64,000 bases of DNA from Nocardia mangyaensis (GTDB lineage: Bacteria > Actinomycetota > Actinomycetes > Mycobacteriales > Mycobacteriaceae), in assembly GCF_001886715.1 (NCBI RefSeq), contig NZ_CP018082.1, forward strand, positions 4,588,001 through 4,652,000, in the 5' to 3' direction. Below are positions 24,153-35,395 of the stretch, in pieces (positions within the stretch are counted from its first letter, which is position 1; the number at the start of each line of letters is the position of its first letter). The position numbers and the translations under genes were made by a program. The notes below the pieces were generated by a model that worked only from the letters and a program-made list of their open reading frames with translations, was not told the DNA's origin and ran no database searches.

Positions 24153-27100
24153 ATGACCAGGACAGCTAGCTCCGGAACCCGCGCGCTGCGCACCCGCCTG
24201 GCGGAGGTCTCGCTGCGCGACGAACACCGGCTCCGGCGCAAGCTCGACCGGGCGCGCCCCGACGACCTGCCCGCCCTCGAGGCCGAGATCGCCGCCGCCG
24301 CGACCCGCGCGGACAATCGCCGCGCGGCGGTTCCGCGGATCACCTACCCCGAACAACTGCCCGTCTCGGCGCGCCGCGACGACATCGCCGCCGCGATCGC
24401 CGCCAATCAGGTGGTGATCGTGGCCGGTGAGACCGGTTCCGGCAAGACCACCCAGATCCCGAAGATCTGCCTGGAACTGGGCCGTGGCATCCGCGGCACG
24501 ATCGGGCACACTCAGCCGCGCAGGTTGGCCGCGCGCACCGTGGCCGAGCGCATCGCCGAGGAACTGGGCTCCGAACTCGGTGACGTGATCGGCTACACGG
24601 TCCGGTTCACCGATCAGGCCTCGGATCGCACCTTGGTCAAACTGATGACCGACGGCATCCTGCTGGCCGAGATCCAGCGTGACCGGATGCTGCGCCGCTA
24701 CGACACGATCATCATCGACGAGGCGCACGAGCGCAGCCTCAACATCGACTTCCTGCTCGGGTACCTGAAGCAGCTGCTGCCCCGGCGACCCGATCTCAAG
24801 GTGATCATCACCTCGGCGACCATCGATCCCGAGCTGTTCGCCCGCCATTTCGCCGCCGCCGACGGGACACCGGCGCCGATCGTCGAGGTCTCGGGCCGGT
24901 CCTACCCGGTGGAGCTGCGCTATCGCCCGCTGTCGCTGGAGCTGCCCGGCTCCACCGACGACGAGGACGACACCCGCATCGTCGACCGCGACCCCACCGA
25001 TGCCATCGCCGACGCGGTGACCGAACTGTTCGCCGAGGGTGACGGCGATGTGCTGGTGTTCCTGTCCGGCGAACGCGAGATCCGCGACACCGCCGACGCG
25101 CTGCGCGATCTGCGGCTGCCACGCACCGAGATAGTGCCGCTGTACGCGCGATTGGCGGCGGCCGAGCAGCACAAGGTGTTCGCCCCGCACACCGGCCGCC
25201 GGGTGGTGCTGGCCACCAATGTGGCCGAGACCTCGCTGACGGTGCCCGGTATCCGCTACGTCGTCGACCCCGGCACCGCCCGGATCTCGCGCTATTCGAT
25301 GCGTACCAAGGTGCAGCGGCTGCCGATCGAACCGGTCTCCCAGGCCTCGGCGCGGCAGCGCTCCGGCCGGTGCGGCCGCGTTGCCGACGGCATCTGTATC
25401 CGGCTGTACTCCGAGGACGACTTCCAAGCCCGGCCCGCGTTCACCGAACCGGAGATCCTGCGCACCAATCTGGCCGCGGTCATCCTGCAGATGACCGCGT
25501 TGGGCCTGGGCGACATCGAGAGTTTCCCGTTCGTCGAGGCGCCCGACCGCCGTGCCATCCGCGATGGCATCGCCCTGCTGGAAGAACTCGGCGCACTCGC
25601 GCACGGCAGCGCGAAATCTGTTGACGGCGAAGCCGATTCGGGTGGACAGCTCACGCTGACGCCGATCGGGCGCGAGATGGCGCAACTGCCGGTGGACCCA
25701 CGGATGGCGCGCATGCTCGTCGAGGCGCAGCGCAACGGCTGCCTGGACGAGGTGCTGGTGATCGTGGCCGCGCTGTCCATCCAGGACGTCCGCGAACGGC
25801 CGGTCGAGCATCAGCAGGCCGCCGACGCCCAGCATGCCCGCTTCACCGTCGACGGCTCGGACTTCCTGGCCTACCTGCGCCTGTGGGACTACCTGACCGA
25901 GCAGCGTAAGTCGTTGTCGTCCAACCAGTTCCGGCGCATGTGCCGTGACGAGTTCCTGCACTACCTGCGGATCAGGGAGTGGCAGGATCTGCACGGTCAG
26001 CTCCGCACCATCACCCGTGGCCTCGGCTGGAACGGCGGCGGTGGCGGGCGTGGACCGGCGCAGGCCGAAGGGGGCGACCAGGCGGTCGACAGCGGTGCCG
26101 ACCGCCGTCGAGGTCGCCGGGGCCGGTCGAATTCCGAACGCGCACTGACGGAATCGGGCACCATCGACAGCGAGCCCGCGAATTCCGACGCTCGAGGCGA
26201 CAGTGCGCGATCGGCGACACGGCAGGCGGGCGGCCCTTCCCGTCGAGCCGGAAGCGACACGAGGCAGCGGACCCAGCGTGGCGACCAGACCTCGGCTCGG
26301 GCAAAAGCCGGTCAGCGACAGGCGGAATCCGTGATCGCCGACGACGACGCGTCGATGCCGTGGCCGAGCGCGCAGATCCATCAGTCGCTGCTGGCGGGCA
26401 TGCTCTCCCATCTCGGCGTGCGCGAGGCGGAATCGCGCGAGTTCCTCGGTGCGCGCAACGCGAAGTTCATGATCTTCCCCGGGTCCTCGCTGGCGAAGAA
26501 GCCGCCGCGGTGGGTGATGGCGGCCGAACTGGTGGAGACCTCGCGCCTGTGGGGCCGGATCGCGGCGAAGGTGGAACCCGAGTGGGCCGAACGGCTCGCG
26601 GGTGAGCTGGTCAAACGCACCTACTCCGAACCGCATTGGTCATCGAAGCGGGGCGCGGCGCGCGCCTACGAACGGGCCACCCTCTACGGTGTGCCACTGG
26701 TGACCGGGCGACCGGTCGACTACGGGCGCATCGACCCGGAACTGTCGCGGGAGCTGTTCATCCGCCATGCCCTCGTGCAGGGTGAATGGCAGACCCGGCA
26801 CGGCTTCTTCGCCCGCAATCGCGCCCTGATCGATGACGTGGCCGACCTCGAGCACCGCGCCAGGCGTCGCGACATCCTGGTCGACGACGAGGTGCTGTTC
26901 GAGTTCTACGAACGGCGCGTGCCCGCCGACGTCGTCTCGGTGCGCCACTTCGACTCCTGGTGGCGCAAGGCCGAGCGCGCAAATCCCGCGCTGCTGGACT
27001 TCTCGACCGACACCGTGGTCAATGCCGGTGCCGCCGCGCTGGATCCGACCGATTTCCCCGATGCCTGGCGCCAGGGCGAACTCAGCTTCCCGCTGACCTA

Positions 27101-28412
27101 CCAGTTCGAACCGGGCCAAGACGACGACGGCGTCACCGTGCGTATCCCGGTCGAACAGCTCGCGCACGTGCGGGCGGTCGGCTTCGACTGGCTGGTGCCG
27201 GGAATGCGAGAAGAACTCGCCGCCGCGTTCATCAAGACGCTGCCGAAGACGCTGCGCCGCGCCGTCGTTCCCGCGCCGGACTTCGCCGCCGCCGCGTTGC
27301 GCGGCCTGACTCCGCGCGCCGAACCACTGCGCACCGGCCTGTCCAGGGAGCTCTCGCGGCTGGGCTCGGTGACGATCGGCGCCGACGACCTCTCCCCCAC
27401 CGCGCTGCCCGATCACCTGCGGATGACCTTCGCCGCAGTCGAGCGGGGCGGCCGGGTGCTGGCCAAGAGCAAGAGCCTGGCCCAGCTGAAAACACAGCTG
27501 GCCGAACAGGTCTCGGCGTCGGTGGCCCGTGCCACCGCCGGTGCCGAACGCGCACCCGCCACCGTGTGGACCTCCGAGTCGCTCGGCGCGGTGGCACCGA
27601 CCGTGCGCCGCGAGGTCGCCGGGCAGACGGTGACGGGGTATCCGGCACTGGTCCCCGAGGGCGACGGCGTCGCCGTGCGCGTGCTCAGCTCCCCCGCCGA
27701 GCAGGCTGCCGCCATGCGCGCCGGGGTGCGAACCCTGCTGCTGGCCGCCGTCCCCACCTCCACGCGCGCGGTCACCGGCGGACTGCCGCCGGCCGATCGG
27801 CTGGCCCTGAGCCAGAATCCCGACGGCTCGCTCGACAAACTGGTCGAGGACTGCCGGGTCGCCGCCGCCGACGAACTCATCGCCGCGGCCGGTGGCCCCG
27901 TCCGCACCCCGGCGGAGTTCGACAAGCTGGTCTCGACCGTGCGCCCGCAGCTGTCGAGCGCCGTCGCCGGTCTCATCCGCTCGGTGACGCCGGTGCTGGC
28001 TGCCGCCCACCAGGCTCGCGCGGCACTGGCCGACACCGTCGAGGCCGATATCGCCGACGATGTCCGTCAGCAACTCGACGACCTGCTGTTTCCCGGTTTC
28101 GTCGCGGAATGGGGTCGGGCACGGCTGCGCGAACTGCCGCGCTATCTGCTCGCGGCGGCGCAGCGGCTCGAGTCGCTCCCCGGTTCAGCGGTACGTGATC
28201 GCCAGGGCATGGTCGAGGTGGACCGGATGCTCGCGGCCTACGACCGGCTCGTCCGCAGTCTGCCCGAGGGGCGCCGCAACGCCCGCGATGTCACCGAGGT
28301 CTGGTGGATGATCGAGGAGTTCCGGGTCAGCGTGTTCGCGCAGAAGCTGGGCACGCCGTATCCGGTGTCGGCCAAGCGGATCGAGAAGGCGATCTCGGCG
28401 ATCCGGCGCTGA
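24153..28412 (+). CDS. hrpA: ATP-dependent RNA helicase HrpA
   Basis: A 1,419-residue DEAH-box helicase. Seen in order: Walker A GETGSGKTT (about 92-100), DEAHERS (about 189), SAT motif III, QRSGRCGR motif VI (about 404), the HA2/OB-fold region, and the long DUF3418 C-terminal region of bacterial HrpA. Residues about 625-730 form a low-complexity Gly/Arg/Ser/Gln-rich stretch with no helicase homology, an apparent lineage-specific insertion. HrpA family helicases process mRNA and resolve stalled ribosomes. ATG 24153 is the only sensible start before the conserved RTRLAEVSLRDEHRL block. Confidence 0.92.
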   Translation: MTRTASSGTRALRTRLAEVSLRDEHRLRRKLDRARPDDLPALEAEIAAAATRADNRRAAVPRITYPEQLPVSARRDDIAAAIAANQVVIVAGETGSGKTTQIPKICLELGRGIRGTIGHTQPRRLAARTVAERIAEELGSELGDVIGYTVRFTDQASDRTLVKLMTDGILLAEIQRDRMLRRYDTIIIDEAHERSLNIDFLLGYLKQLLPRRPDLKVIITSATIDPELFARHFAAADGTPAPIVEVSGRSYPVELRYRPLSLELPGSTDDEDDTRIVDRDPTDAIADAVTELFAEGDGDVLVFLSGEREIRDTADALRDLRLPRTEIVPLYARLAAAEQHKVFAPHTGRRVVLATNVAETSLTVPGIRYVVDPGTARISRYSMRTKVQRLPIEPVSQASARQRSGRCGRVADGICIRLYSEDDFQARPAFTEPEILRTNLAAVILQMTALGLGDIESFPFVEAPDRRAIRDGIALLEELGALAHGSAKSVDGEADSGGQLTLTPIGREMAQLPVDPRMARMLVEAQRNGCLDEVLVIVAALSIQDVRERPVEHQQAADAQHARFTVDGSDFLAYLRLWDYLTEQRKSLSSNQFRRMCRDEFLHYLRIREWQDLHGQLRTITRGLGWNGGGGGRGPAQAEGGDQAVDSGADRRRGRRGRSNSERALTESGTIDSEPANSDARGDSARSATRQAGGPSRRAGSDTRQRTQRGDQTSARAKAGQRQAESVIADDDASMPWPSAQIHQSLLAGMLSHLGVREAESREFLGARNAKFMIFPGSSLAKKPPRWVMAAELVETSRLWGRIAAKVEPEWAERLAGELVKRTYSEPHWSSKRGAARAYERATLYGVPLVTGRPVDYGRIDPELSRELFIRHALVQGEWQTRHGFFARNRALIDDVADLEHRARRRDILVDDEVLFEFYERRVPADVVSVRHFDSWWRKAERANPALLDFSTDTVVNAGAAALDPTDFPDAWRQGELSFPLTYQFEPGQDDDGVTVRIPVEQLAHVRAVGFDWLVPGMREELAAAFIKTLPKTLRRAVVPAPDFAAAALRGLTPRAEPLRTGLSRELSRLGSVTIGADDLSPTALPDHLRMTFAAVERGGRVLAKSKSLAQLKTQLAEQVSASVARATAGAERAPATVWTSESLGAVAPTVRREVAGQTVTGYPALVPEGDGVAVRVLSSPAEQAAAMRAGVRTLLLAAVPTSTRAVTGGLPPADRLALSQNPDGSLDKLVEDCRVAAADELIAAAGGPVRTPAEFDKLVSTVRPQLSSAVAGLIRSVTPVLAAAHQARAALADTVEADIADDVRQQLDDLLFPGFVAEWGRARLRELPRYLLAAAQRLESLPGSAVRDRQGMVEVDRMLAAYDRLVRSLPEGRRNARDVTEVWWMIEEFRVSVFAQKLGTPYPVSAKRIEKAISAIRR

Positions 28413-28427
28413 CCGGGTGCGCCGAGC

Positions 28428-28895
28428 TCAGTCGGTAGCGACGGCGGCCGCGCGCGCCTGGCGCATCTCGGTGATCTCGCGCTCGAAATCGGCTGCGCTG
28501 GTGAAGGATCGGTACACCGAGGCGAAGCGCAGATAGGCCACCTCGTCGAGATCGCGCAGCGGCCCGAGGATGGCCAGACCGACCTCGTGACTGGGGACCT
28601 CGGGAGATCCCTTGGCGCGCACCGCATCCTCGACCTGCTGGGCCAGCAGGTTCAGCGCGTCGTCGTCGACCTCACGCCCCTGGCAGGCGCGCCGGACACC
28701 GACGATGACCTTCTCACGACTGAACGGCTCGGTGACACCGCTACGCTTGACCACCGACAGGATCGCGGTCTCGACGGTGGTGAACCGGCGCCCACACGTC
28801 GGGCAGGAGCGGCGGCGACGGATCGCCGTGCCCTCCTCGACTTCCCGCGAATCGACCACTCGCGAGTCGGGGTGTCGGCAGTACGGGCAATGCAT
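28428..28895 (-). CDS. nrdR: Transcriptional repressor NrdR
   Basis: A 155-residue repressor of ribonucleotide reductase genes. The zinc ribbon is formed by CPYC (residues 3-6) and CPTC (31-34). It is followed by an ATP-cone domain ([27 protein letters not shown]) that senses ATP/dATP. Its targets, the nrd genes, are not in this window. Its position near lexA is conserved in Mycobacteriales. It is convergent with hrpA, 15 bases apart. Confidence 0.95.
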   Translation of the reverse strand: MHCPYCRHPDSRVVDSREVEEGTAIRRRRSCPTCGRRFTTVETAILSVVKRSGVTEPFSREKVIVGVRRACQGREVDDDALNLLAQQVEDAVRAKGSPEVPSHEVGLAILGPLRDLDEVAYLRFASVYRSFTSAADFEREITEMRQARAAAVATD

Positions 28896-28946
28896 CCGAG
28901 GGTTCCTTCGTCGAGGCGCACTCCATGGCTCTTGACAGGATACCGG

Positions 28947-30182
28947 TCACGAGTCCACGACCTGCCACTGCGTGGTCAGGTCCGCGATCAGTTCCGGTAT
29001 CCGGGCGATCAGCCGACCCCGGTCGAGCTTGACGGGGAACGGCTCGCGGTACACCGTCACCGCCTGGGCCGCGTCGGCGGCCAGGTCGAGCTGGCGCGGC
29101 ACCAGGTCGGCGGTGATGTAGGCCCAGCGGCTGTCCCGGTCGGCCCAGTTGAACGCGGGCAACGGCACCCGCAGGCCCAGTGCGCTGCCCGGCAGCGGCG
29201 AGCGGACCGTGGCCGGCGCGTACACCCCTGGCGCGCGAGTGCCGGGTACGGCGGGCTTGCCCGCGACAGTGGTGACGTAGGTGAGCACCCGGCCCATGCC
29301 GTGGCGACCGGCCGCCGTCACGTCCCACTGGTCGGCGACGACGTGGTTCTGTTCCCGGTCGGTCATCGCGACCAGCGCGTCCGCGCGGCCCGCCACGGTA
29401 CCCCCGTCGATGCCTGCCCACGCCGAGCGCAGGCGGTCGTCGAGCAGACCCGCCGCGAACATCTCGTCGACGCCGGCCATGCCGCGAGCGAGGTAGGCCT
29501 CGTGCATCGGCACCAGATCGGTGAAGATGTGCCGCTGCATGATCATCAGCCGGACCTGGTACCAGGCCAGATCGGCCGGGGTCAGCCGGGGCCCGAGCAA
29601 GGCGAGTCCGGCGATGTCGGCGGGGACCGCGACGACGAGTTCGGGCGGGGTGGCGCGCAGCAGATCGGCGACGGCCGAGCCGAGCCGCTGGATGCCTTCG
29701 ACCGAGAGGACCGCGCCGATGTCGCTGACGTCGAAGAAGCCGGAGGCGAACGACCCGCCCGCGATGCCGGCCAGGCCCGCCCAGTAGAAGTCGGGCCGGG
29801 CCGCGGCGATGCGAAAGTAGTTCACATACACCTGGGTGAAGATCGCCGTGTTCGCCGCCACGCCACGTTCGGGCGCCCACGCGGTCAGGTCGATGGACGC
29901 GTTGTCGGCCGCGACGACGAACCAGTACTGATGCAGCAGCGTCGCGTAGCGGGTCGGGGCGATGCCGTCGGCCCTGGCCTGGTCGAGCGCCACCAGCAGC
30001 TCGGGTTCGGTCAGCGGGAGCGCGGGATGCAGTCCGCCGCCGAATTCGCCCTGACCGTTGAGCGCGGGGAGGTCCAGGTAGTGGGCGTAGGCGGGCGTGG
30101 CCCGCGCGGTGGGCGCGAGCAGGGCGCCCACGAGCAGACAGAGCAACACAGCGATCGAACAGCGGCGCACGTGACCTCGCAT
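28947..30182 (-). CDS. Exported protein of unknown function
   Basis: A 411-residue protein with a clear signal peptide (VRRCSIAVLLCLLVGALLAPTARATP, cleavage near residue 29). The mature part is acidic and Ala rich, with recurring segments such as NTAIFTQVYVNYFRIAA, RPDFYWAGLAGIAGGSF and QRHIFTDLVPMHEAYLARGM. No catalytic motif is apparent. I do not recognise the family; it looks helical and soluble once exported. It lies upstream of nrdR on the same strand, with 51 bases between. Confidence 0.7.
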   Translation of the reverse strand: MRGHVRRCSIAVLLCLLVGALLAPTARATPAYAHYLDLPALNGQGEFGGGLHPALPLTEPELLVALDQARADGIAPTRYATLLHQYWFVVAADNASIDLTAWAPERGVAANTAIFTQVYVNYFRIAAARPDFYWAGLAGIAGGSFASGFFDVSDIGAVLSVEGIQRLGSAVADLLRATPPELVVAVPADIAGLALLGPRLTPADLAWYQVRLMIMQRHIFTDLVPMHEAYLARGMAGVDEMFAAGLLDDRLRSAWAGIDGGTVAGRADALVAMTDREQNHVVADQWDVTAAGRHGMGRVLTYVTTVAGKPAVPGTRAPGVYAPATVRSPLPGSALGLRVPLPAFNWADRDSRWAYITADLVPRQLDLAADAAQAVTVYREPFPVKLDRGRLIARIPELIADLTTQWQVVDS

Positions 30183-30295
30183 CCGGGTTCGACCGGGGCG
30201 CGAGCCCGCCCCGGCTCAGGATGCCCGTCACGGTAGCAACGTGTTCTAGTTTTGGTGCGCGTTTCGAAAACGTCTTCCGTACAGCCGTTTTCGCG

Positions 30296-31018
30296 CTAGC
30301 GCACCGGCTCGGGCAGACCGCCCGCCGGGAAGTACTCGGAGATGCCGGGAACCGGAGCCTCGACGCGGTCGCCGAAGCTGCCCGCCCGCAGATGCGCCAA
30401 GCCGAGGAACGCCACGACGATCAGCGCGGTCACCAGTGCCGTCACCGCCAGCGCCGCGAACCCTCGTTGAGCCTGCTCGACCCGGCGCATCGGATGCACA
30501 CCGCGCGCGGTCACGCCGCCACGCACCGATCCGCGCGCGTACAGCGACAGTTCGCTGGGCGGGCCACTCCGGCGCGGACCGCGATCACCCGGGGCGATCT
30601 CTCGGCGGCGGCGCACCGGCTCGGTGCGCGGCACCGTCGCGAAGGCGAGGTCGAGTTCGGCATCGGTGAGATCGAAGGGCCGGGTGCGCCGTCCACCCTC
30701 CTCGGGTGGGGCGAAGGCGATGGCGCGCCGGACCATGTCGCCCGGGGCGGGCGCGGCCGGGCGAACGGCAGGCGGCGCGGACTGGACGACAATGCTGCGC
30801 ACCGTGGAGCGACGTGCCTGTGTCGGCGTGATCGCGGCCGAGCGGGCCGCGGTTTCGGCAGGCGTCCGACGACCATGCTCGCGCACCGACGAGGGACGGC
30901 GCACACCCCGGACCAGCGTGAAATTCCGTGCGGCGCGCGCGGACCGGCGACGGCGGAGCACGGGCTCGGGGACGGCGGTGGGATCGAAGGAACGCAGGGC
31001 GCTGCTCGCTGTGCTCAT
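30296..31018 (-). CDS. SOS-controlled single-pass membrane protein (ChiZ position, no LysM)
   Basis: A 240-residue protein with a long basic, disordered cytoplasmic part (residues 1-185), one membrane helix (about 188-210, FAALAVTALVTALIVVAFLGL) and only about 30 residues outside. In M. tuberculosis the gene divergent from lexA is chiZ (Rv2719c), with the same topology but an external LysM domain. Here the chain stops soon after the helix, and the 113 bases downstream cannot encode LysM. A LexA box (31093-31108) lies 75 bases upstream of the ATG and GGAGG precedes the start. It may delay division after DNA damage. Confidence 0.75.
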   Translation of the reverse strand: MSTASSALRSFDPTAVPEPVLRRRRSARAARNFTLVRGVRRPSSVREHGRRTPAETAARSAAITPTQARRSTVRSIVVQSAPPAVRPAAPAPGDMVRRAIAFAPPEEGGRRTRPFDLTDAELDLAFATVPRTEPVRRRREIAPGDRGPRRSGPPSELSLYARGSVRGGVTARGVHPMRRVEQAQRGFAALAVTALVTALIVVAFLGLAHLRAGSFGDRVEAPVPGISEYFPAGGLPEPVR

Positions 31019-31092
31019 CGGAAGAACCTCCGGGGTGGTGTGCTCCGCTGCTGAAGGAAAAGTGCTGGTGAGGCGTCGGCGCCTCGCCGTGT

Positions 31093-31108
31093 TCGAACAT
31101 GTGTGCGA
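31093..31108. promoter_or_regulatory. SOS box (LexA site) for the divergent membrane gene
   Basis: TCGAACATGTGTGCGA matches the mycobacterial/Bacillus-type consensus TCGAAC-N4-GTTCGA with one mismatch. It lies 75 bases before the start at 31018. Confidence 0.75.
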
Positions 31109-31171
31109 AGAACTGATGTTCGATTTCTACCACGCGGCGACGCCGATGTCAGCACGAAACGCCCGACATGC

Positions 31172-31187
31172 TCGAACAGATGTTTGA
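31172..31187. promoter_or_regulatory. SOS box (LexA site) of lexA
   Basis: TCGAACAGATGTTTGA matches TCGAAC-N4-GTTCGA with one mismatch. It lies 64 bases before the lexA GTG, as expected for autorepression. Confidence 0.85.
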
Positions 31188-31250
31188 TAGTTCGGCGTGG
31201 CACGACTAGCCTCGGAAAGGCGAATTCGACAACGAGAAGGGCGGGACAGG

Positions 31251-31967
31251 GTGACCCACACAGACGACACGGGTGACGAAAGCGCTACCGGCACCGTCAC
31301 ATCGGGATCCGGCGAGGATCTCACCGTGCGTCAGCGCACGGTCCTCGATGTCATCCGCAGCTCGGTGACCGAACGCGGCTATCCGCCCAGCATCCGCGAG
31401 ATCGGCGACGCGGTCGGCCTCACCTCCACCTCCTCGGTGGCCCATCAGTTGCGCGCGCTCGAACGCAAGGGCTACCTGCGCCGCGATCCGAACCGTCCGC
31501 GCGCGGTGAACGTCCGCGGGCTCGACGAGGCGGTTCGCTCGGTGACGACCCTGCCGGTCGCACCGGCCGAAGAAGCCGACGCCAGCCGCCCGACACCCAC
31601 CTTCGTCCCAGTCCTCGGCCGGATCGCGGCCGGTGGGCCGATCCTGGCCGAGCAGGCCGTGGAGGACGTGTTCCCGCTGCCGCGCGAACTCGTCGGCGAC
31701 GGGTCGCTGTTCCTGCTCAAGGTCGTCGGCCAGTCGATGGTCGACGCCGCCATCTGCGATGGGGACTGGGTGGTCGTGCGCCAGCAGAATGTCGCCGAGG
31801 GCGGCGACATCGTGGCCGCGATGATCGACGGCGAGGCCACCGTGAAGACCTTCAAGCGCAGCGGCAAGGACGTGTGGTTGATGCCGCACAACCCGCACTT
31901 CGAGCCGATCCCCGGCAACGACGCCCAGATCCTGGGCAAGGTCGTCACCGTCATCCGCAAGGTCTAG
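31251..31967 (+). CDS. lexA: SOS repressor LexA
   Basis: A 238-residue repressor with an N-terminal winged helix ([32 protein letters not shown]) and a C-terminal self-cleaving serine peptidase. The cleavage site is A127-G128 (RIAAGGPI) and the catalytic pair is S162 (GQSMVD) and K199 (ATVKTF). RecA filaments trigger its self-cleavage after DNA damage. An SOS box precedes it, so it represses itself. GTG 31251 follows GGGCGGGACAGG; the first 24 residues are variable. Its stop overlaps that of the convergent pirin gene by four bases. Confidence 0.96.
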   Translation: MTHTDDTGDESATGTVTSGSGEDLTVRQRTVLDVIRSSVTERGYPPSIREIGDAVGLTSTSSVAHQLRALERKGYLRRDPNRPRAVNVRGLDEAVRSVTTLPVAPAEEADASRPTPTFVPVLGRIAAGGPILAEQAVEDVFPLPRELVGDGSLFLLKVVGQSMVDAAICDGDWVVVRQQNVAEGGDIVAAMIDGEATVKTFKRSGKDVWLMPHNPHFEPIPGNDAQILGKVVTVIRKV

Positions 31968-32701
31968 CGCACGCTCGCGTCCATCTCCCAGATCAGCACT
32001 TCGGCGGCGGTCACGGCGGTGACGCGGTGGCCGCCCGTCGCGGTCAGGCGCACGACGTCGCCCTGGTCGAGTACGCCGTGCCCCTCGTAGTCGACGGTGC
32101 CGCGGGCGATGAACACGTGTCCGTAGGGTGCGTCGGGGACGGCGATCGAGTGACCGGGGTCGAGTCGCGCCACATGGAAGGTGGCATGGCGGTTGGCGAT
32201 GCCGATCGCGGCCTCGGACCGGTGGCGCGACATGCCGGAGGCGACCGGCACCAAGGCGTTGTGGCGCAGATCCCCGGCGACGTCGAGTTCCTGGTAGCCA
32301 GGGTCGGCGCCGAGCACATCCGGTGGGATCCACATCTGCACGACATGCAGGCGCTCGCGTTCGAGCAGACCGGCGCCGTTGCGTTCGGAGTGCAGGATTC
32401 CGGTGCCCGCGCTCATCCGCTGCGCGAGCCCGGGATGGATCACCCCGGAGTTCCCAGCAGAATCCTGGTGCACCACAGTGCCTTCCAGCACCCAGGTCAG
32501 GATCTCGGTATCGCGATGCTGATGGGTGTCGAAACCCTCGCCCGGACCGACGATGTCCTCGTTGTGCACCAGCAGCACGCCGTGCGCGTAGTCCTCGAGC
32601 ACGAAGTTGCCGGTCACCGGGAAGGACTGACGCGAGTCGAGCCACTCGTTCCACCAGTGCCTGCGCTGACCACTCCGGATCACTTCGACCTGCCCCATCA
32701 T
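31964..32701 (-). CDS. Pirin family protein
   Basis: A 245-residue bicupin. The N-terminal cupin has the metal-binding set HQH (about residues 60-62) and HSERN (about 104-108), typical of pirins with an iron site. Some pirins are quercetin dioxygenases and others are redox-sensitive cofactors, so no substrate is assigned. Two starts (32701, 32698) are three bases apart. A perfect 12-bp inverted repeat 11 bases upstream is probably its operator. Confidence 0.88.
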   Translation of the reverse strand: MMGQVEVIRSGQRRHWWNEWLDSRQSFPVTGNFVLEDYAHGVLLVHNEDIVGPGEGFDTHQHRDTEILTWVLEGTVVHQDSAGNSGVIHPGLAQRMSAGTGILHSERNGAGLLERERLHVVQMWIPPDVLGADPGYQELDVAGDLRHNALVPVASGMSRHRSEAAIGIANRHATFHVARLDPGHSIAVPDAPYGHVFIARGTVDYEGHGVLDQGDVVRLTATGGHRVTAVTAAEVLIWEMDASVR

Positions 32702-32711
32702 CGCCGCCTCT

Positions 32712-32739
32712 CGCTATGCGGACCAAAGTCCGCATAGCG
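32712..32739. promoter_or_regulatory. Perfect palindrome before the pirin gene, probable operator
   Basis: CGCTATGCGGAC (32712-32723) and its exact complement GTCCGCATAGCG (32728-32739) flank four bases (CAAA). It lies 11 bases before the pirin start and about 53 bases after the upstream acyltransferase stop. No T run follows on the minus strand, so an operator is more likely than a terminator. The cognate regulator is not encoded nearby. Confidence 0.6.
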
Positions 32740-32792
32740 GGTAACGCGGTGCATGCGGTGGGCATTCCACATTCACCGCGCGGGTCAGCGCC

Positions 32793-33695
32793 TCACCAGG
32801 GCAGCGCGCCGCGCAGCCGGCCGACCAGCGTGCGGCCGGAATCCCGATCGCGTTCGTTGAACAGGAACTGCAGTTCCTCCTCCAAACCCTTGCGGACGAC
32901 ATCGCGCAGGTCCTCGGCGGCGCTGTCGAGGTCCTCGGCCTCCAGCCACGGCGCCGGGTCGATCGGCGCGCCCGCCGAGAAATAGAACCGCTCGGGGCGG
33001 GGCAGCGGCGTGGGGCCGACGCCCTTGACCAGCGGCGGATTCAATTCGGGATTGATGCCGAGCAGGCTGCATGTCCAGCGCAGCGGACGCATCACCGGAT
33101 GCTGTCCGTCGAAGACGATGTCGTAGGCATCGTCAATGCCGATCATCGCCAGCGGCACGATCGGCACACCCGCCTGGATCGCCATCCGCGCGAATCCGGT
33201 GCGACCCTCCCACTTGAGGACGTACTTCTCCCCCTTGCGGCGGATCGCCTCCCGGCCACCGCCGGGGAACACCACCACCGCCTCGCCGCGTTCGAGCAGC
33301 GTCAGGCAGTTGGCGCGGGTGCCACGCACCGCGCCGAAGCGATGCAGGATCTCCCGCACCACCGGCACCATCAGCACATGCTCGGCCAGCCCGCGCACCA
33401 ACCGGCCACGTTCCCGCAGGATCGCCGGCATCAGCAGTGGCGCGTCGATCCCGCCGAGCAGATTGTGGTTGGCCACGATCAATACCGGCCCCTGCGCCGG
33501 TATGTTCTCCAACCCGTAGAACCGCGGGCTCGTCCAGGCCGTCACCGGTGCGAACACCGCTTCGAAGGCCCGGATCTCCCATTCACTCGGTGTCGGTTCC
33601 AACGGCGCACCGTCGGAGAGGACATGGTCGCCCTGCACGACCACCTCGGACATGTTCCCGTTCACAATTTCTGGACCCCGCTGGTCGTTCGACAT
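32793..33695 (-). CDS. Lysophospholipid/diacylglycerol-type acyltransferase
   Basis: A 300-residue acyltransferase of the PlsC/DGAT-like fold. The catalytic block reads VANHNLLGGID (His with Asp six residues on, an expanded version of HX4D). The acceptor block reads VVFPGGGREAIRRKGEKYVLKWEGRTGFARMAIQAG, closest to phytyl ester synthase/DGAT-type members. It probably transfers acyl chains to a glycerolipid or another alcohol at the membrane face. GGAGGG gives a strong start at 33695. It is upstream of the pirin gene on the same strand. Confidence 0.82.
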   Translation of the reverse strand: MSNDQRGPEIVNGNMSEVVVQGDHVLSDGAPLEPTPSEWEIRAFEAVFAPVTAWTSPRFYGLENIPAQGPVLIVANHNLLGGIDAPLLMPAILRERGRLVRGLAEHVLMVPVVREILHRFGAVRGTRANCLTLLERGEAVVVFPGGGREAIRRKGEKYVLKWEGRTGFARMAIQAGVPIVPLAMIGIDDAYDIVFDGQHPVMRPLRWTCSLLGINPELNPPLVKGVGPTPLPRPERFYFSAGAPIDPAPWLEAEDLDSAAEDLRDVVRKGLEEELQFLFNERDRDSGRTLVGRLRGALPW

Positions 33696-33792
33696 AACAC
33701 CCTCCTGCTGTCGACAATTGACCATAGCTCCCGAAAAAGGCTGTGTCGCATCGACGTTTACCGCAACCCGGCGGCAAAGCCCACCCTGATGA

Positions 33793-35343
<1,551 letters not shown>

Positions 35344-35395
35344 ACGCCCTCTATGCTGCCACGTCACGGTGACAGCGCGCATCCGGATATCCGCC

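Noticed and set aside
23277..26636. Minus-strand open frame of 1,119 codons
   Set aside because: Only its last 211 codons (the Pr6Pr gene, 23277-23912) look real. The rest is antisense to hrpA with shadow composition.
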